A DNA stretch of 64,000 nucleotides from Nocardia arthritidis NBRC 100137 (GTDB lineage: Bacteria > Actinomycetota > Actinomycetes > Mycobacteriales > Mycobacteriaceae), in the NCBI RefSeq assembly GCF_001612765.1, contig NZ_BDBB01000007.1, forward strand, positions 1-64,000. Direction: 5' to 3'. The notes below the pieces were generated by a model. The model was not told the DNA's origin. It saw only the letters and a program-made list of their open reading frames with translations, and did no database searches. Shown here piece after piece: positions 42,442 through 52,215 of the stretch. Position 1 is the stretch's first letter. The number at the start of each line of letters is the position of its first letter. Both the position numbers and the translations under genes were made by a program.

Positions 42442-43848
42442 ATGGCCAAGACTTACGTCGGCGCTCGGCTGCGTCAGCTGCGGACCGAACGCGGACTGAG
42501 CCAGATCGCGCTGGCCCAGCAGCTGGAGATCTCGGCGAGTTACCTCAACCAGATCGAGCACGACGTGCGCCCGCTCACCGTCCCGGTGCTGCTGAAGATC
42601 AGCGACGTATTCGGCGTCGACGCGACCTTCTTCTCCGCGCAGGACGACACCCGGCTCATCGCGGAACTCCAAGAGGTCGTGATGGACCAGGAGCTGGGCA
42701 TCGAGGCCGACGCCCAGGAGATCGCGGACATGGTCTCGGCGCATCCGAGCATGGCCCGCGCGCTGGTCAACATGCACAACCGCTACCGCAACACCTCCGC
42801 CCAGCTGGCGGCGGCCACCGAGGACCGGTTCGCCGACAGCGCGGGCAGCGGTGCGATCAGCAAGCCGCACGAGGAAGTGCGCGACTACTTCTACCAGCGC
42901 CAGAACTACATCCACGAGCTGGACACCGCCGCGGAGGAGCTCACCGCGCGCATCCGTTTCCACGGCGGCGACGTGAACAGCGAGATCGCCAGGATCCTGC
43001 GCGCGCACGACGTGCGGATCATCGAGCGCATCGATCTCGGCGAAGGCGTGCTGCACCGTTACGACCCGCAGACCCGCAACCTGGAGATCGCGCCGCATCT
43101 CTCCGGTGGGCAGCGCACCTTCAAACTGGCCGCCGAGCTGGCCTACTTCGAATGCGGAGAGTTGCTGGAGAAACTGGTGGAGGAGGGCAATTTCGCGTCC
43201 GAGGACGCCCGCAAGCTGGCCATGCTCGGGTTGGCCAATTACTTCGCCGCGGCGACGGTGCTGCCGTACACGCATTTCCACGAGGTGGCCGAGGACTTCC
43301 GCTACGACATCGAGCGGCTCTCGGCGTTCTTCACGCAGAGCTACGAGACCATCTGTCACCGGCTATCCACGCTGCAACGACCATCGCTGCGCGGCGTGCC
43401 GTTCTCGTTCGTACGGGTCGACCGCGCGGGCAACATGTCCAAGCGCCAGTCCGCCACCGGTTTCCACTTCTCCGCCAGCGGCGGGACCTGCCCGCTGTGG
43501 AACGTCTACGAGACCTTCGCCTATCCCGGCAAGATCATGACGCAGATCGCCCAGATGCCCGACGGCCGCAAATACCTATGGGTGGCTCGCACGGTCGAAC
43601 GCCGCGCCACCCGTTTCGGCCAGCCGAGCAAGACCTTCGCCATCGGGCTCGGCTGCGAACTGCGGCACGCGGCCCGGGTGATCTATGCCGACGGCATCGA
43701 CCTCGACGAAGTGCAGCCGACGCCGATCGGTGCGGGTTGCCGAGTCTGCGAGCGGGCCAACTGCCCGCAGCGCGCGTTCCCGCCGTTGGGCAAGGTGCTC
43801 GACATCAGTGAGCACCGCAGCTCGGTTTCGCCGTACGTGCTGAAGTAA
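42442..43848 (+). CDS. ramB: RamB-like regulator of acetate/glyoxylate metabolism
   Basis: A 468-aa short-chain fatty-acyl regulator. The XRE helix-turn-helix is at the N-terminus (RLRQLRTERGLSQIALAQQLEISASYLNQIEHDVRPL). A central IrrE/ImmA-like domain includes AELAYFECGELLEKLVEEGNF. The C-terminal ScfR domain holds the cysteine cluster GCRVCERANCPQRAFPPLG. Length and domains match RamB (Rv0465c), which controls icl1 and the methylcitrate genes. Here the aceA gene lies 37 kb away with RamB-like promoter words. The ramB upstream region shows none of those words clearly. The gene starts 94 bases from the divergent ligB. Confidence 0.9.
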   Translation: MAKTYVGARLRQLRTERGLSQIALAQQLEISASYLNQIEHDVRPLTVPVLLKISDVFGVDATFFSAQDDTRLIAELQEVVMDQELGIEADAQEIADMVSAHPSMARALVNMHNRYRNTSAQLAAATEDRFADSAGSGAISKPHEEVRDYFYQRQNYIHELDTAAEELTARIRFHGGDVNSEIARILRAHDVRIIERIDLGEGVLHRYDPQTRNLEIAPHLSGGQRTFKLAAELAYFECGELLEKLVEEGNFASEDARKLAMLGLANYFAAATVLPYTHFHEVAEDFRYDIERLSAFFTQSYETICHRLSTLQRPSLRGVPFSFVRVDRAGNMSKRQSATGFHFSASGGTCPLWNVYETFAYPGKIMTQIAQMPDGRKYLWVARTVERRATRFGQPSKTFAIGLGCELRHAARVIYADGIDLDEVQPTPIGAGCRVCERANCPQRAFPPLGKVLDISEHRSSVSPYVLK

Positions 43849-44066
43849 TCGCGTCGCGGCCGACCGGCGGACTCCCGCCATGACGTGCGATTCGCGAGGA
43901 GGACCGGCGCGAGTGGCAGGTTCGTCGGCACCACCGGTACACCTGGTTCGGCACGGCCGGCAAGGTTTGGCGTCTCAGTTGAGGTTCAGCGCAAGTGCGG
44001 CAGTGCCGAGCGTCGCCAGGATCGAGGTCACGCCGAACACCGATACCCGGCCGGACGTCGTGTCGG

Positions 44067-45293
44067 TCAGGCGGCTTGCGCCTTTCGCTGCATCCGCAGA
44101 CCGGCCACAGTCATACCCAGTGCGGCGACGAGCAACAGCGCCAACGTCCAGGCGAGGACCGCGAAGCCGTGCGGCGCGGCGGCGGCGGCGACCAGCGGGC
44201 CGATGGTCGCGCCCACATAGAAGGAGAACATCGCCACCGACATGGCGGCGGCGCGGGATTCCCCGCCCAGTTCGCCCGCGCTCTGCAGCACGGCCGGAGC
44301 GATGATGCCGAGTCCGCCGACCAGCACGGCCAGCAGGACGGCCAGCACGAGCGGATGGGTTCCCTCGAAGGTCGCGACCACCATCGCCGTCGTGGCGATG
44401 AGCACGCCGAGCACGATCTGGCCGTGCTTGGACAGCCGGGCGAGCGGCACCGCGAGCAGGGGCAGCGCGATCATCACCGGCAGCGCGCCCGCCCGCAACG
44501 CGAGCAGTTCGCCCGAGCCGCGCACCACCCCGGTCAGTTCCAGACCGGTGTACACCCCGACCATCACCGCCATGCTCATCGCGCCCGCGATCAGCATCGG
44601 CACCAGCGCCCGAATGCGCAGCACCGCGGGAATCGCGGCGTAGCTGTGCCGCAGCGGCTTGTCCCGGCCGGTGGGCGCGTCGGTCAGCAACGCCGACCGC
44701 AACGCCAGCGCAAGGGCGGCGAACACGATCGAGGAGGCGACGAACACCGCGCGCCACGGGAACGCGCCGACCATCCACTGTGACACGATCTGCGCCACCA
44801 CCGTCGCAGCGAGAAACGACGTGGCCACGGACATGGTGGCAACGGCGCGGTGCTCGGGAGCGACGCGGGTCGCCACATAAGCCATGATCGCGGGCGGGAT
44901 CGAGCCCACCACCAAGCCCTGGGCCACCCGCAGGGCGACGGCCAGCGGGGCGCTGATCGCCAAGCCGGTCAACATGGTGACCACTGCGGCCGCCAGCATG
45001 CCGGTGACCAGCACCCGGCGGTGACCGTAGCGATCCGACAGCGGCCCGAACAGAACGAAGCCGCCCGCGTAACCGAAGGCGAACGCGCTGATGATCCAGG
45101 TCATCGCCGCCGAGCCGACGCCCCACTCGGCCTGCATGGCGGTGAAAAGCGGAATGGGAACGTACATCTGGCCGGTGGCCAGCAGTGCGGCGAGGACGAA
45201 GAAAGGCAGGGTGCGCCCGGTGTGGGCTCGCGCCGAGGTGTCTCGGCCGCGCGTCCGGGCCGGAGCCGCGGACTGGAAGGTGGACATTGCCAT
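44067..45293 (-). CDS. MFS transporter
   Basis: A 408-aa major facilitator with 12 predicted helices. Motif A is GFVLFGPLSDRYGHRRVLVTGM between helices 2 and 3. The N-terminal half is drug/proton antiporter-like (QMYVPIPLFTAMQAEWGVGSAAMTWIISAFAFGYAGGF resembles YnfM/arabinose-efflux families). It is divergent from the TetR gene at 45368 across two palindromes, a classic efflux pump and repressor arrangement. The substrate is unknown. The ATG at 45293 is one of several closely spaced starts. Confidence 0.86.
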   Translation of the reverse strand: MAMSTFQSAAPARTRGRDTSARAHTGRTLPFFVLAALLATGQMYVPIPLFTAMQAEWGVGSAAMTWIISAFAFGYAGGFVLFGPLSDRYGHRRVLVTGMLAAAVVTMLTGLAISAPLAVALRVAQGLVVGSIPPAIMAYVATRVAPEHRAVATMSVATSFLAATVVAQIVSQWMVGAFPWRAVFVASSIVFAALALALRSALLTDAPTGRDKPLRHSYAAIPAVLRIRALVPMLIAGAMSMAVMVGVYTGLELTGVVRGSGELLALRAGALPVMIALPLLAVPLARLSKHGQIVLGVLIATTAMVVATFEGTHPLVLAVLLAVLVGGLGIIAPAVLQSAGELGGESRAAAMSVAMFSFYVGATIGPLVAAAAAPHGFAVLAWTLALLLVAALGMTVAGLRMQRKAQAA

Positions 45294-45313
45294 GGCTCGA
45301 AGGTAGGCCTGCA

Positions 45314-45343
45314 ACAAGCGGCTTGTCAACCAAATAGTTGGTT
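45314..45343. promoter_or_regulatory. Two adjacent palindromic operators between MFS and TetR genes
   Basis: ACAAGC-G-GCTTGT (45314-45326) and AACCAA-ATAG-TTGGTT (45328-45343) are perfect inverted repeats within the divergent gap. They are probable binding sites of the TetR regulator, one for each promoter or a double site. Confidence 0.65.
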
Positions 45344-45367
45344 TAATGAGATGGTAAAGTGTCGGTT

Positions 45368-46213
45368 ATGACGGCCACGATCAAACGCAGTGACGCGACC
45401 AAGCAGGCCCTGTTGCGCGCCGCCCGCGATGAATTCGCGCAGTACGGGCTGGCCGGCGCGCGGGTGGACCGGATCGCCGAGGCGGCGGGCGTCAACAAGG
45501 AGCGCATCTACGGGCTGTTCGGCAGCAAGGACAAGCTGTTCGACGTCATCCTGATCGACACGCTGCGCGAGTTCATCGACGTGGTGCAACCGCTGGCCGA
45601 CACCGAACCGGGGGCCTACGTCGGCAAGCTGTTCGACTATCACCGGGACAACCCGCAACTGCTGCGACTGATGCTCTGGGAGGCGTTGCACCGCGGCGCC
45701 GACGCGCACGACATCGACGGCTGGCGCGCCGCGCATTACGTGCGCAAATTCGACCGCGCCCAAGAACAGTTCGACGTGGACTCCGCGAACGCGGGCCGCC
45801 TGCTGCTGGCCCTGTGCGGCCTGGCCAACTGGACCCATGCCGTCCCGCAGACCACCAGACTGCTGCTCGGCGAGGCCGCCGCGGAGGACAAGGACGCCAC
45901 CCGCGCGTTCCTGATGGAGTTCGCCAGGGCGGCGATGCGGCGCGATACGGCCTCGGGCGAGCAGGAAACCCACCTCCCGGAGCTCGAACTGGTCAACGAA
46001 TTGACCACCAATGCCGAGCAGCTCGACGTGGACCGCGCGGCCCAGCGACTCCGCGACGCCCAAGCCGCCGCCGAAGCCGCCCGCGCCGAACTCGCCACCG
46101 CCCTGAAGGCCGCCCACGCCGCAGGCACGAGCGCCAACCAGCTCGCCAGACAGGTATCGGGCACCCTGTCCCGCCCGGTCGTGCTCAAACTGCTCTCCCA
46201 GTCCGAGAGCTGA
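45368..46213 (+). CDS. TetR-family regulator with long helical tail
   Basis: A 281-aa TetR regulator. The DNA-binding domain is ATKQALLRAARDEFAQYGLAGARVDRIAEAAGVNKERIYGLFGSKDKLF (residues 10-58), and the ligand domain contains LLRLMLWEALHRGADAHD. The last 70 residues are a charged, alanine-rich helix (DRAAQRLRDAQAAAEAARAELATALKAAH) beyond the usual TetR length of about 200, probably a coiled coil, ending in a basic segment resembling a second DNA-contacting tail. It likely represses the divergent MFS gene. ATG 45368 is used; an in-frame GTG lies three codons upstream. Confidence 0.85.
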   Translation: MTATIKRSDATKQALLRAARDEFAQYGLAGARVDRIAEAAGVNKERIYGLFGSKDKLFDVILIDTLREFIDVVQPLADTEPGAYVGKLFDYHRDNPQLLRLMLWEALHRGADAHDIDGWRAAHYVRKFDRAQEQFDVDSANAGRLLLALCGLANWTHAVPQTTRLLLGEAAAEDKDATRAFLMEFARAAMRRDTASGEQETHLPELELVNELTTNAEQLDVDRAAQRLRDAQAAAEAARAELATALKAAHAAGTSANQLARQVSGTLSRPVVLKLLSQSES

Positions 46214-46521
46214 GACGACGACCGCACGTGGCGCGGCAACGTCACTCGAATCGGCCGCCGACCACCTGTCACCGCAACCATCAACCCGGATAGTCAGCGT
46301 TGCACGCGGTCGAGAGCAGGCGGCACACGCGGCACACAACCATCCGCCCCGCGCTCGCTACCGGTCGAGTCGACCTTCATCCGCCAGGGCGCGCGCACTT
46401 CATCCGGACCTCGAAGGCCGAAGCGCCCGGCGCACCGCCACCACGTCTTTCGAGCGAAGCGAGACCGAGCACGCGCCGTTCGCGACGAAGTCGCGGCAAT
46501 AGGACGTCGCGGCAATCGGAC
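46214..46521. other. Gene-free convergent gap with repeats
   Basis: No gene can be supported in these 308 bp between the convergent TetR and fadE5 genes. A 24-base segment at 46448-46471 recurs exactly at 50145-50168. A 16-bp unit (GTCGCGGCAAT-x-GGAC) is tandemly duplicated at 46490-46505 and 46506-46521, ending at the fadE5 stop. Confidence 0.7.
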
Positions 46522-48351
46522 TCAAAACGCGCCTTCGTCCAGGTTCATGATGTCGTCGTCGAGTGCGGCGATTATCCCGCGCACCGCGGCAAGAGTCGGC
46601 AGCACGTTCTTGGCGAAGAAGCTTGCTACGGCGACCTTTCCGGCGTAGAAGGCGCGATCCTTCTCCGGCGCGTCGGTGGCCAGTGCGGCGGCCGCGATCT
46701 CCGCCTGCACCAGCAGGCGCCAGCCGATGAGCAGGTCGCCGACGGCGAGCAGGAAGCGCACCGAGCCGAGCCCGACCTTGTACAGCTCGGTGGGTTTCTG
46801 CTGCGCGGCCATCAGGAAGCCGGTGAGCGAGGCGGCCATCGCCTGCACGTCCTCCGCGGCCGTGCGCAGCAGGTCGCGCTCGGTGTCGAACCGTCCGGTC
46901 TTCGCGTCGAGGAATGCCGCGATCCGCGCGCTGACGTGACCGAGCGCCGCACCTTTGTCGCGAATGATCTTGCGGAAGAAGAAGTCCTGCGCCTGGATGG
47001 CGGTGGTGCCTTCGTAGAGCGAGTCGATCTTCGCGTCGCGGATGTATTGCTCGACCGGGTAGTCCTGCAGATATCCGGAACCGCCCAAGGTCTGTAACGA
47101 CTCGGTCAGGTACTGGTAGGCCCGCTCGGAACCGACCCCTTTGACGATCGGCAGCAGCAGATCATCCACCCGGTGCGCCAGATCGGCGTCGGCGCCCGAA
47201 ACGAGCTGGGCCACATCGGCGTTCTGGTGGGCGGCGGTGTACAGGTACACCGCGCGCAGGCCCTCGGCGTACGCCTTCTGCATCGCCAGTGAACGGCGCA
47301 CGTCCGGATGCCGGGTGATGGACACGCGGGGCGCGGCCTTGTCGGTCATCTGAGTCAGATCCGCGCCCTGGACACGTTCTCTGGCGTAGTCGAGCGCGTT
47401 GAGATAACCGGTCGACAAGGTGCCGGAGGATTTGACGCCGACCATCATGCGCGCGTTCTCGATTACCTGGAACATCTGCGCGATGCCGTTGTGCACGTCG
47501 CCGACCAGCCAACCCTTGGCCGGGACGCCGTGGCCGCCGAAGGTCAGCTCGCAGGTGGGCGAGGATTTCAGGCCCATCTTGTGCTCGACCCCGGTGACGT
47601 ACACGCCGTTGCGCTCGCCGAGTTCCAAGGTCTCGGGGTCGAAGAGGAACTTCGGCACGTAGAACAGCGACAGGCCCTTGGTACCCGGTCCGGCGCCCTC
47701 CGGCCGCGCCAGCACCAGGTGGAAGACGTTCTCGGCGGTGTCGCCGACCTCCGCGCCGGAGATGAACCGCTTGACGCCCTCGATGTGCCAGGAGCCGTCT
47801 TCTTGCGCGATCGCCTTGGTACGTCCCGCGCCGACGTCGGATCCGGCGTCGGGCTCGGTCAGCACCATGGTGCCCTGCCAGCCCTTCTCGAAGCCGAGCG
47901 TGGCCCAGTGCCGCTGCTGCTCGGTGCCGACGTTGTACAGCACGGACGCCATGACCGGCCCCATGGCGAAGAACGACGCCGAGGGGTTGGCGCAGGTGAT
48001 CATCTCGGCGACGGCCCAGACCAGCGCCGCGGGCGCCGGGGTACCGCCCATGCCCTCCGGCATGCCCAGCCTGCTCCAGCCCGCGTCGCGCACCGCGGCG
48101 ACGGTCCTACGGAGCGGCTCCGGAACAGAGACCGAGAAGGTGGTCGCGTCATAGGTCACCGGATCGCGATCGGCCGCCGCGAAGGAGTCCGCCACCGGCC
48201 CCTCGGCCAGTCGCCGAACCTCCGAGAGGATCTCCCGGGCGGTGTCGGAATCGAGGTCGCCGTAGGCGCCGGTATCGAGGAGTTTGTCCAGCTCGAGCAC
48301 TTCGAACAGGTTGAACTCGATGTCCCGCAAGTTCGCCTTGTAGTGGCCCAT
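46522..48351 (-). CDS. fadE5: Acyl-CoA dehydrogenase (FadE5-like)
   Basis: A 609-aa acyl-CoA dehydrogenase very close in layout to mycobacterial FadE5: N-terminus [18 protein letters not shown], the FAD/substrate segment [46 protein letters not shown], and the catalytic-glutamate region [21 protein letters not shown] near residue 460. The C-terminal extension (to [12 protein letters not shown]) is the FadE5-type helical domain absent from short acyl-CoA dehydrogenases. It starts beta-oxidation by removing hydrogens from acyl-CoA. GAGGAGG precedes the ATG. The divergent neighbour is urtA, 374 bp away. Confidence 0.94.
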   Translation of the reverse strand: MGHYKANLRDIEFNLFEVLELDKLLDTGAYGDLDSDTAREILSEVRRLAEGPVADSFAAADRDPVTYDATTFSVSVPEPLRRTVAAVRDAGWSRLGMPEGMGGTPAPAALVWAVAEMITCANPSASFFAMGPVMASVLYNVGTEQQRHWATLGFEKGWQGTMVLTEPDAGSDVGAGRTKAIAQEDGSWHIEGVKRFISGAEVGDTAENVFHLVLARPEGAGPGTKGLSLFYVPKFLFDPETLELGERNGVYVTGVEHKMGLKSSPTCELTFGGHGVPAKGWLVGDVHNGIAQMFQVIENARMMVGVKSSGTLSTGYLNALDYARERVQGADLTQMTDKAAPRVSITRHPDVRRSLAMQKAYAEGLRAVYLYTAAHQNADVAQLVSGADADLAHRVDDLLLPIVKGVGSERAYQYLTESLQTLGGSGYLQDYPVEQYIRDAKIDSLYEGTTAIQAQDFFFRKIIRDKGAALGHVSARIAAFLDAKTGRFDTERDLLRTAAEDVQAMAASLTGFLMAAQQKPTELYKVGLGSVRFLLAVGDLLIGWRLLVQAEIAAAALATDAPEKDRAFYAGKVAVASFFAKNVLPTLAAVRGIIAALDDDIMNLDEGAF

Positions 48352-48502
48352 CTGGTCCTCCTCGACTCGAGTCCGCGGCCCGCCGCCGCGGCTTGGGACG
48401 GTTCAGATGTCGTACGAATCGAAGCGTGCCGCATCGCGGCGACGCTACGCAACCGTAGCCACATCCGCCCCGGCCAGCGGGTTTGCCCGGATCTCACAAC
48501 CG

Positions 48503-48551
48503 TTCACCATCCGGTTACGGGAAAGGTTCACACGAGCGAAACAGACGAAAC
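48503..48551 (+). promoter_or_regulatory. Nitrogen-type (GlnR-like) half-sites upstream of urtA
   Basis: The 48352-48725 gap holds no gene. In an 11-bp register it reads TTCAC (48503), GTTAC (48514), two poor matches, then GAAAC (48547), resembling the GTnAC/GnAAC half-sites of actinobacterial GlnR boxes. A second GAAAC is at 48538. This fits nitrogen control of the urea importer, but spacing is not a perfect consensus. Confidence 0.35.
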
Positions 48552-48725
48552 GGACTTGTCATCGAGAGATATTCCGGCGCAACAAGTTCTGTCTACCGTT
48601 CGCATCACGAATACAGCCGTTGTATACAGCCCCGTCTACAGCCGTGAGCGGGGCGAAGACGGCGGTATTCGATGCGGCGCCCTGCCGACGCCGCGGCAAC
48701 ACCTGATGAGGAGAGGGTTCGCCCC

Positions 48726-50000
48726 ATGCCAGATTCCCGTGCCACCTATCACTCCAGGCGGTTGGTCCGAGCGGTGGCGGTGCCCACCGCGGTCGCGCTC
48801 GCCGGCCTGTTGCTGACCGCCTGCGGCGCCAAGGACGACGCCTCGACCACCGGCTCCGGCGCCGCCTCCTGCGTCGACACCTCGAAGGACACGATCAAGG
48901 TCGGTTCGCTGCACTCGCTGTCCGGCACGATGGCCATCTCCGAGGTCACCGTCGCCAACTCGACCAAGCTGGCCGTCGACCAGATCAACGCCGCGGGCGG
49001 CGTGCTCGGCAAGAAGATCGATCTGGTGCTCGAGGACGGCGCCTCGGACCCGAAGACCTTCGCGGAGAAGGCGGAGAAGCTGATCAGCTCCGACTGTGTC
49101 GCCGCGGTGTTCGGCGGCTGGACCTCGTCGAGCCGCAAGGCCATGAAGCCGAAGTTCGAGAGCCTGAACTCGCTGCTCTACTACCCGGTCCAGTACGAGG
49201 GCCTGGAGGACAGCAAGAACATCTTCTACACCGGCGCGACCACCAACCAGCAGATCGTTCCGGCACTGGACTACCTGAAGCAGAAGGGCATCACCTCCCT
49301 CTACCTGGTCGGCAGCGACTACGTCTTCCCGCAGACCGCCAATCGCGAGATCAAGGCGTACGCCGCCGCCAACGGCATCGAGATCAAGGGCGAGGACTAC
49401 ACCCCGCTCGGCTCCACCGACTTCTCCACCATCGTGAACAAGGTCCGCTCGGCCAAGGCGGGCGCGGTGTTCAACACCCTCAACGGCGACTCCAACGTCG
49501 CGTTCTTCCGCGAGTACAGCAACGCGGGCCTCAAAGCCGCCGAAATGCCGGTGATCTCGGTGTCCATCGCCGAGGAAGAGGTCGCGGGCATCGGCGCGCA
49601 GCACATCGCCGGGCAGCTCACCGCGTGGAACTACTACCAGACCGTGGACACCCCGGTGAACAAGAAGTTCGTCGCCGACTACAAGGCCGCCTTCGGCGCC
49701 GACAAGCCGACCTCGGACCCGATGGAAGCCGCCTACGCGTCGGTCTACCTGTGGAAGAACACCGTCGAGAAGGCGAAGTCGTTCAAGGTGGAGGACATCC
49801 AGGCCGCCGCCGACGGCGTCAGCTTCGAGGCGCCAGAGGGCCTGGTCACCATCGACGGCTCCAACCACCACATCACCAAGACCGCCCGCATCGGCGAGAT
49901 CCGTCCCGACGGACTCATCTACACCGTGTGGGACTCCGGCAAGGCCGTGACGCCGGACCCCTACCTGAAGTCCTACGACTGGGCCAAGGGCCTGAAGTAG
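48726..50000 (+). CDS. urtA: Urea ABC transporter substrate-binding protein
   Basis: A 424-aa binding lipoprotein of the UrtA family. The signal peptide ends in lipobox LLTAC near residue 34. The mature part shows [42 protein letters not shown], the hallmark amide/urea-binding opening, then [52 protein letters not shown] UrtA-specific sequence. It captures urea outside the membrane. GAGGAGAGGG precedes the ATG at 48726. It is the first of five urt genes and is separated from urtB by a 188-bp gap with a long inverted repeat. Confidence 0.95.
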   Translation: MPDSRATYHSRRLVRAVAVPTAVALAGLLLTACGAKDDASTTGSGAASCVDTSKDTIKVGSLHSLSGTMAISEVTVANSTKLAVDQINAAGGVLGKKIDLVLEDGASDPKTFAEKAEKLISSDCVAAVFGGWTSSSRKAMKPKFESLNSLLYYPVQYEGLEDSKNIFYTGATTNQQIVPALDYLKQKGITSLYLVGSDYVFPQTANREIKAYAAANGIEIKGEDYTPLGSTDFSTIVNKVRSAKAGAVFNTLNGDSNVAFFREYSNAGLKAAEMPVISVSIAEEEVAGIGAQHIAGQLTAWNYYQTVDTPVNKKFVADYKAAFGADKPTSDPMEAAYASVYLWKNTVEKAKSFKVEDIQAAADGVSFEAPEGLVTIDGSNHHITKTARIGEIRPDGLIYTVWDSGKAVTPDPYLKSYDWAKGLK

Positions 50001-50006
50001 TCCGCG

Positions 50007-50097
50007 GCTGTCCGCGGCCCAGCTACCGGTGCCCGCCCGGCGACCCAGTCGCCGCGGCGAGCACGCGGAGCGCGTAATGAGGGGGGCCGCGGACAGC
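50007..50097 (+). terminator. Intercistronic stem-loop between urtA and urtB
   Basis: A perfect 14-bp inverted repeat (50007-50020 with 50084-50097) lies just past the urtA stop, with a 63-base loop. There is no T-run. It may stabilise the urtA message or attenuate read-through so that the binding protein is made in excess over the membrane subunits. Confidence 0.5.
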
Positions 50098-50144
50098 ACC
50101 GGACATCAAGGCACCCGACGCGCCCCCGAGCGCTCAACTCCCGG

Positions 50145-50168
50145 TTTCGAGCGAAGCGAGACCGAGCA
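50145..50168. repeat. 24-bp repeat, second copy
   Basis: Identical to 46448-46471 (core CGAGCGAAGCGAG). Both copies are in intergenic DNA. This one lies about 20 bases upstream of urtB. Confidence 0.6.
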
Positions 50169-50188
50169 AATCGAACACAGGAGCTCGC

Positions 50189-51073
50189 ATGGACGTTGTG
50201 ATCGGACAGCTCTTCACCGGGCTGAGTCTGGGATCGATTCTCTTGCTCGCCGCGCTCGGCCTCTCACTGACCTTCGGGCAGATGGGCGTGATCAACATGG
50301 CGCACGGCGAGTTCATCATGGCCGGTTGTTACACGACCTACGTTGTGCAGAAGGTCATCTCGTCGGCGGGCGTCTCGCTCGTCGTCTCCCTGCTGATCGG
50401 TTTTCTGGTCGGGGGCCTGCTCGGCGCCGCGCTGGAGATGGGCCTGATCCGCTGGATGTACGACCGGCCGCTGGACACGTTGCTGGTCACCTTCGGCGTC
50501 GGGCTGGTGCTGCAACAGCTGGCCCGCGACATCTTCGGCGCCCCCGCCAAGAACGTCATCGCGCCGGAGTGGCTCAGCGGCGGCGTCACGATCCTGGGCG
50601 CGGTGGTGCCGAAGACGCGCATCTTCATCCTCGTCTTGGCGGTGGTCGCGGTGATCGCACTGGCCGCGGTGCTCCAGGCGACTCCGCTGGGCCGCCGTAT
50701 CCGCGCGGTCGTGCAGAACCGCGGCCTGGCCGAAACCTCGGGCGTGTCCAGCCGTTTCACCGACATCAGCACGTTCTTCATCGGCTCGGGTCTGGCGGGC
50801 GTGGCCGGTGTCGCGCTCACCCTGATCGGCTCGACCAGCCCGACCATCGGCCAGAGCTACTTGATCGATGCGTTCCTCGTGGTGGTCATCGGCGGGCTGG
50901 GCCAGATCAAGGGCACGGTGATCGCGGCTTTCGCGCTGGGCCTGCTCAATTCCTACATCGAATACTCGACCACCGCGTCCATCGCGAAAGTCGTCGTCTT
51001 CGTCGTCATCGTGATCTTCCTGCAGGTCCGTCCACAGGGCCTGTTCACCGTCCGGACAAGGAGTTTGGCATGA
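50189..51073 (+). CDS. urtB: Urea ABC transporter permease UrtB
   Basis: A 294-aa branched-chain-type permease (LivH/UrtB). It starts DVVIGQLFTGLSLGSILLLAALGLSLTFGQMGVINMAHGEFIMAG, the family signature, and carries DAFLVVVIGGLGQIKGTVIAAFALGLLNSYIEY near the end. About eight helices are visible. AGGAG lies eight bases before the ATG. Its stop overlaps urtC (ATGA). It forms the urea channel with UrtC. Confidence 0.95.
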   Translation: MDVVIGQLFTGLSLGSILLLAALGLSLTFGQMGVINMAHGEFIMAGCYTTYVVQKVISSAGVSLVVSLLIGFLVGGLLGAALEMGLIRWMYDRPLDTLLVTFGVGLVLQQLARDIFGAPAKNVIAPEWLSGGVTILGAVVPKTRIFILVLAVVAVIALAAVLQATPLGRRIRAVVQNRGLAETSGVSSRFTDISTFFIGSGLAGVAGVALTLIGSTSPTIGQSYLIDAFLVVVIGGLGQIKGTVIAAFALGLLNSYIEYSTTASIAKVVVFVVIVIFLQVRPQGLFTVRTRSLA

Positions 51074-52215
51074 CCACACTCGTACAACGGTGGCGCGCGC
51101 ATTCCTCGCTCACCGCGTTGGCCGGGTTCGCCGTCGCCGCCGTCCTGTTGTTCGCGGTCGCGCCCGCGGTGCTCAGCGATTTCCGGCTCAACCTGCTGGC
51201 GAAGTTCTTGTGCTTCGCGATCGTCGCGGTGGGCATCGGGTTGGCCTGGGGACGAGGCGGAATGCTCACCCTCGGGCAGGGCGTGTTCTTCGGCATCGGC
51301 GCCTACATCATGGCCATGCATCTGCAGATGGCCGACGCCGCCCGGCTCGGCAACGACGTGCCGGAGTTCATGGAGATCGCGGGCATCCGCGAACTGCCGT
51401 CGTTCTGGACGCCGTTCGCGTCGGCTCCGGTGGCGCTGCTCGGCATCCTCGTGCTGCCCGCGCTGATCGCGGCGGCGCTCGGTTACGGCGTGTTCAAGCG
51501 CCGCGTGAAGGGCGCGTATTTCGCCATCCTCAGTCAGGCGCTCGCCGCAGCGCTGGCCATCCTGCTGACCGGCCAGCAGGCCATCGGCGGATTCACCGGT
51601 CTGTCGGATTTCCGCGCGTTCTTCGGGTTCAAGCTGTCCGACCCGGTCAACCGGCAGATGCTGTTCTTCATCGCGGCGGGCACGCTGCTGGTGGTGGTCG
51701 CGCTGGTGCGGCAGCTGATGCACAGCAGATACGGCGAGTTGCTCGTCGCGGTGCGCGACCAGGAGGAGCGGGTGCGTTTCCTGGGATACGACCCGGCGAA
51801 CGTGAAGATCGTCGCCTACGTGGTCGCGGCGTTCTTCGCCGGCGTCGCCGGTGCGCTGTTCACTCCGATCGTCGGCATCATCTCCCCCGCCGACATCGGC
51901 GTCGTTCCGTCCATCGCGTTTCTCATCGGCGTCGCGATCGGCGGCCGGACCACCTTGCTCGGGCCGGTGCTCGGCGCGATCGGCGTGGCGTGGGCGCAGA
52001 CGGCGCTGTCCGAGCAGTTCCCCTCGGGGTGGACGTACCTGCAAGGCGTGCTGTTCATCGTGGTGGTCGGTTTCGTGCCCGCGGGCATCGCCGGATTGTG
52101 GCCCTTGCTGCAAGGTCTGCTGGGCAACCGGTCCCGGCGGCCCGCGGACCCGCCTGCGGCCGTGGTGGTCGAGGCGCTGCCGCAACCCGCGACGGAGAAG
52201 GTGCAATCGCGATGA
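51070..52215 (+). CDS. urtC: Urea ABC transporter permease UrtC
   Basis: A 381-aa LivM/UrtC permease. It shows GIGLAWGRGGMLTLGQGVFFGIGAYIMAMHLQ near residue 60, LTGQQAIGGFTGLSDF in the middle, and the LivM signature VRDQEERVRFLGYDPANVKIVAYVVAAFFAGVAGALF near 225. Overlaps of four bases at both ends couple it to urtB and urtD. The C-terminal tail is Pro/Ala-rich and cytoplasmic. Confidence 0.95.
   Translation: MTTLVQRWRAHSSLTALAGFAVAAVLLFAVAPAVLSDFRLNLLAKFLCFAIVAVGIGLAWGRGGMLTLGQGVFFGIGAYIMAMHLQMADAARLGNDVPEFMEIAGIRELPSFWTPFASAPVALLGILVLPALIAAALGYGVFKRRVKGAYFAILSQALAAALAILLTGQQAIGGFTGLSDFRAFFGFKLSDPVNRQMLFFIAAGTLLVVVALVRQLMHSRYGELLVAVRDQEERVRFLGYDPANVKIVAYVVAAFFAGVAGALFTPIVGIISPADIGVVPSIAFLIGVAIGGRTTLLGPVLGAIGVAWAQTALSEQFPSGWTYLQGVLFIVVVGFVPAGIAGLWPLLQGLLGNRSRRPADPPAAVVVEALPQPATEKVQSR

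Noticed and set aside
40831..43359. 842-codon frame extending ligase upstream through ramB
   Set aside because: The N-terminal 337 codons are antisense to ramB. The remaining 505 codons match LigB exactly in length.
47308..48816. 502-codon plus-strand frame opposite fadE5
   Set aside because: Antisense shadow of a strongly supported acyl-CoA dehydrogenase.
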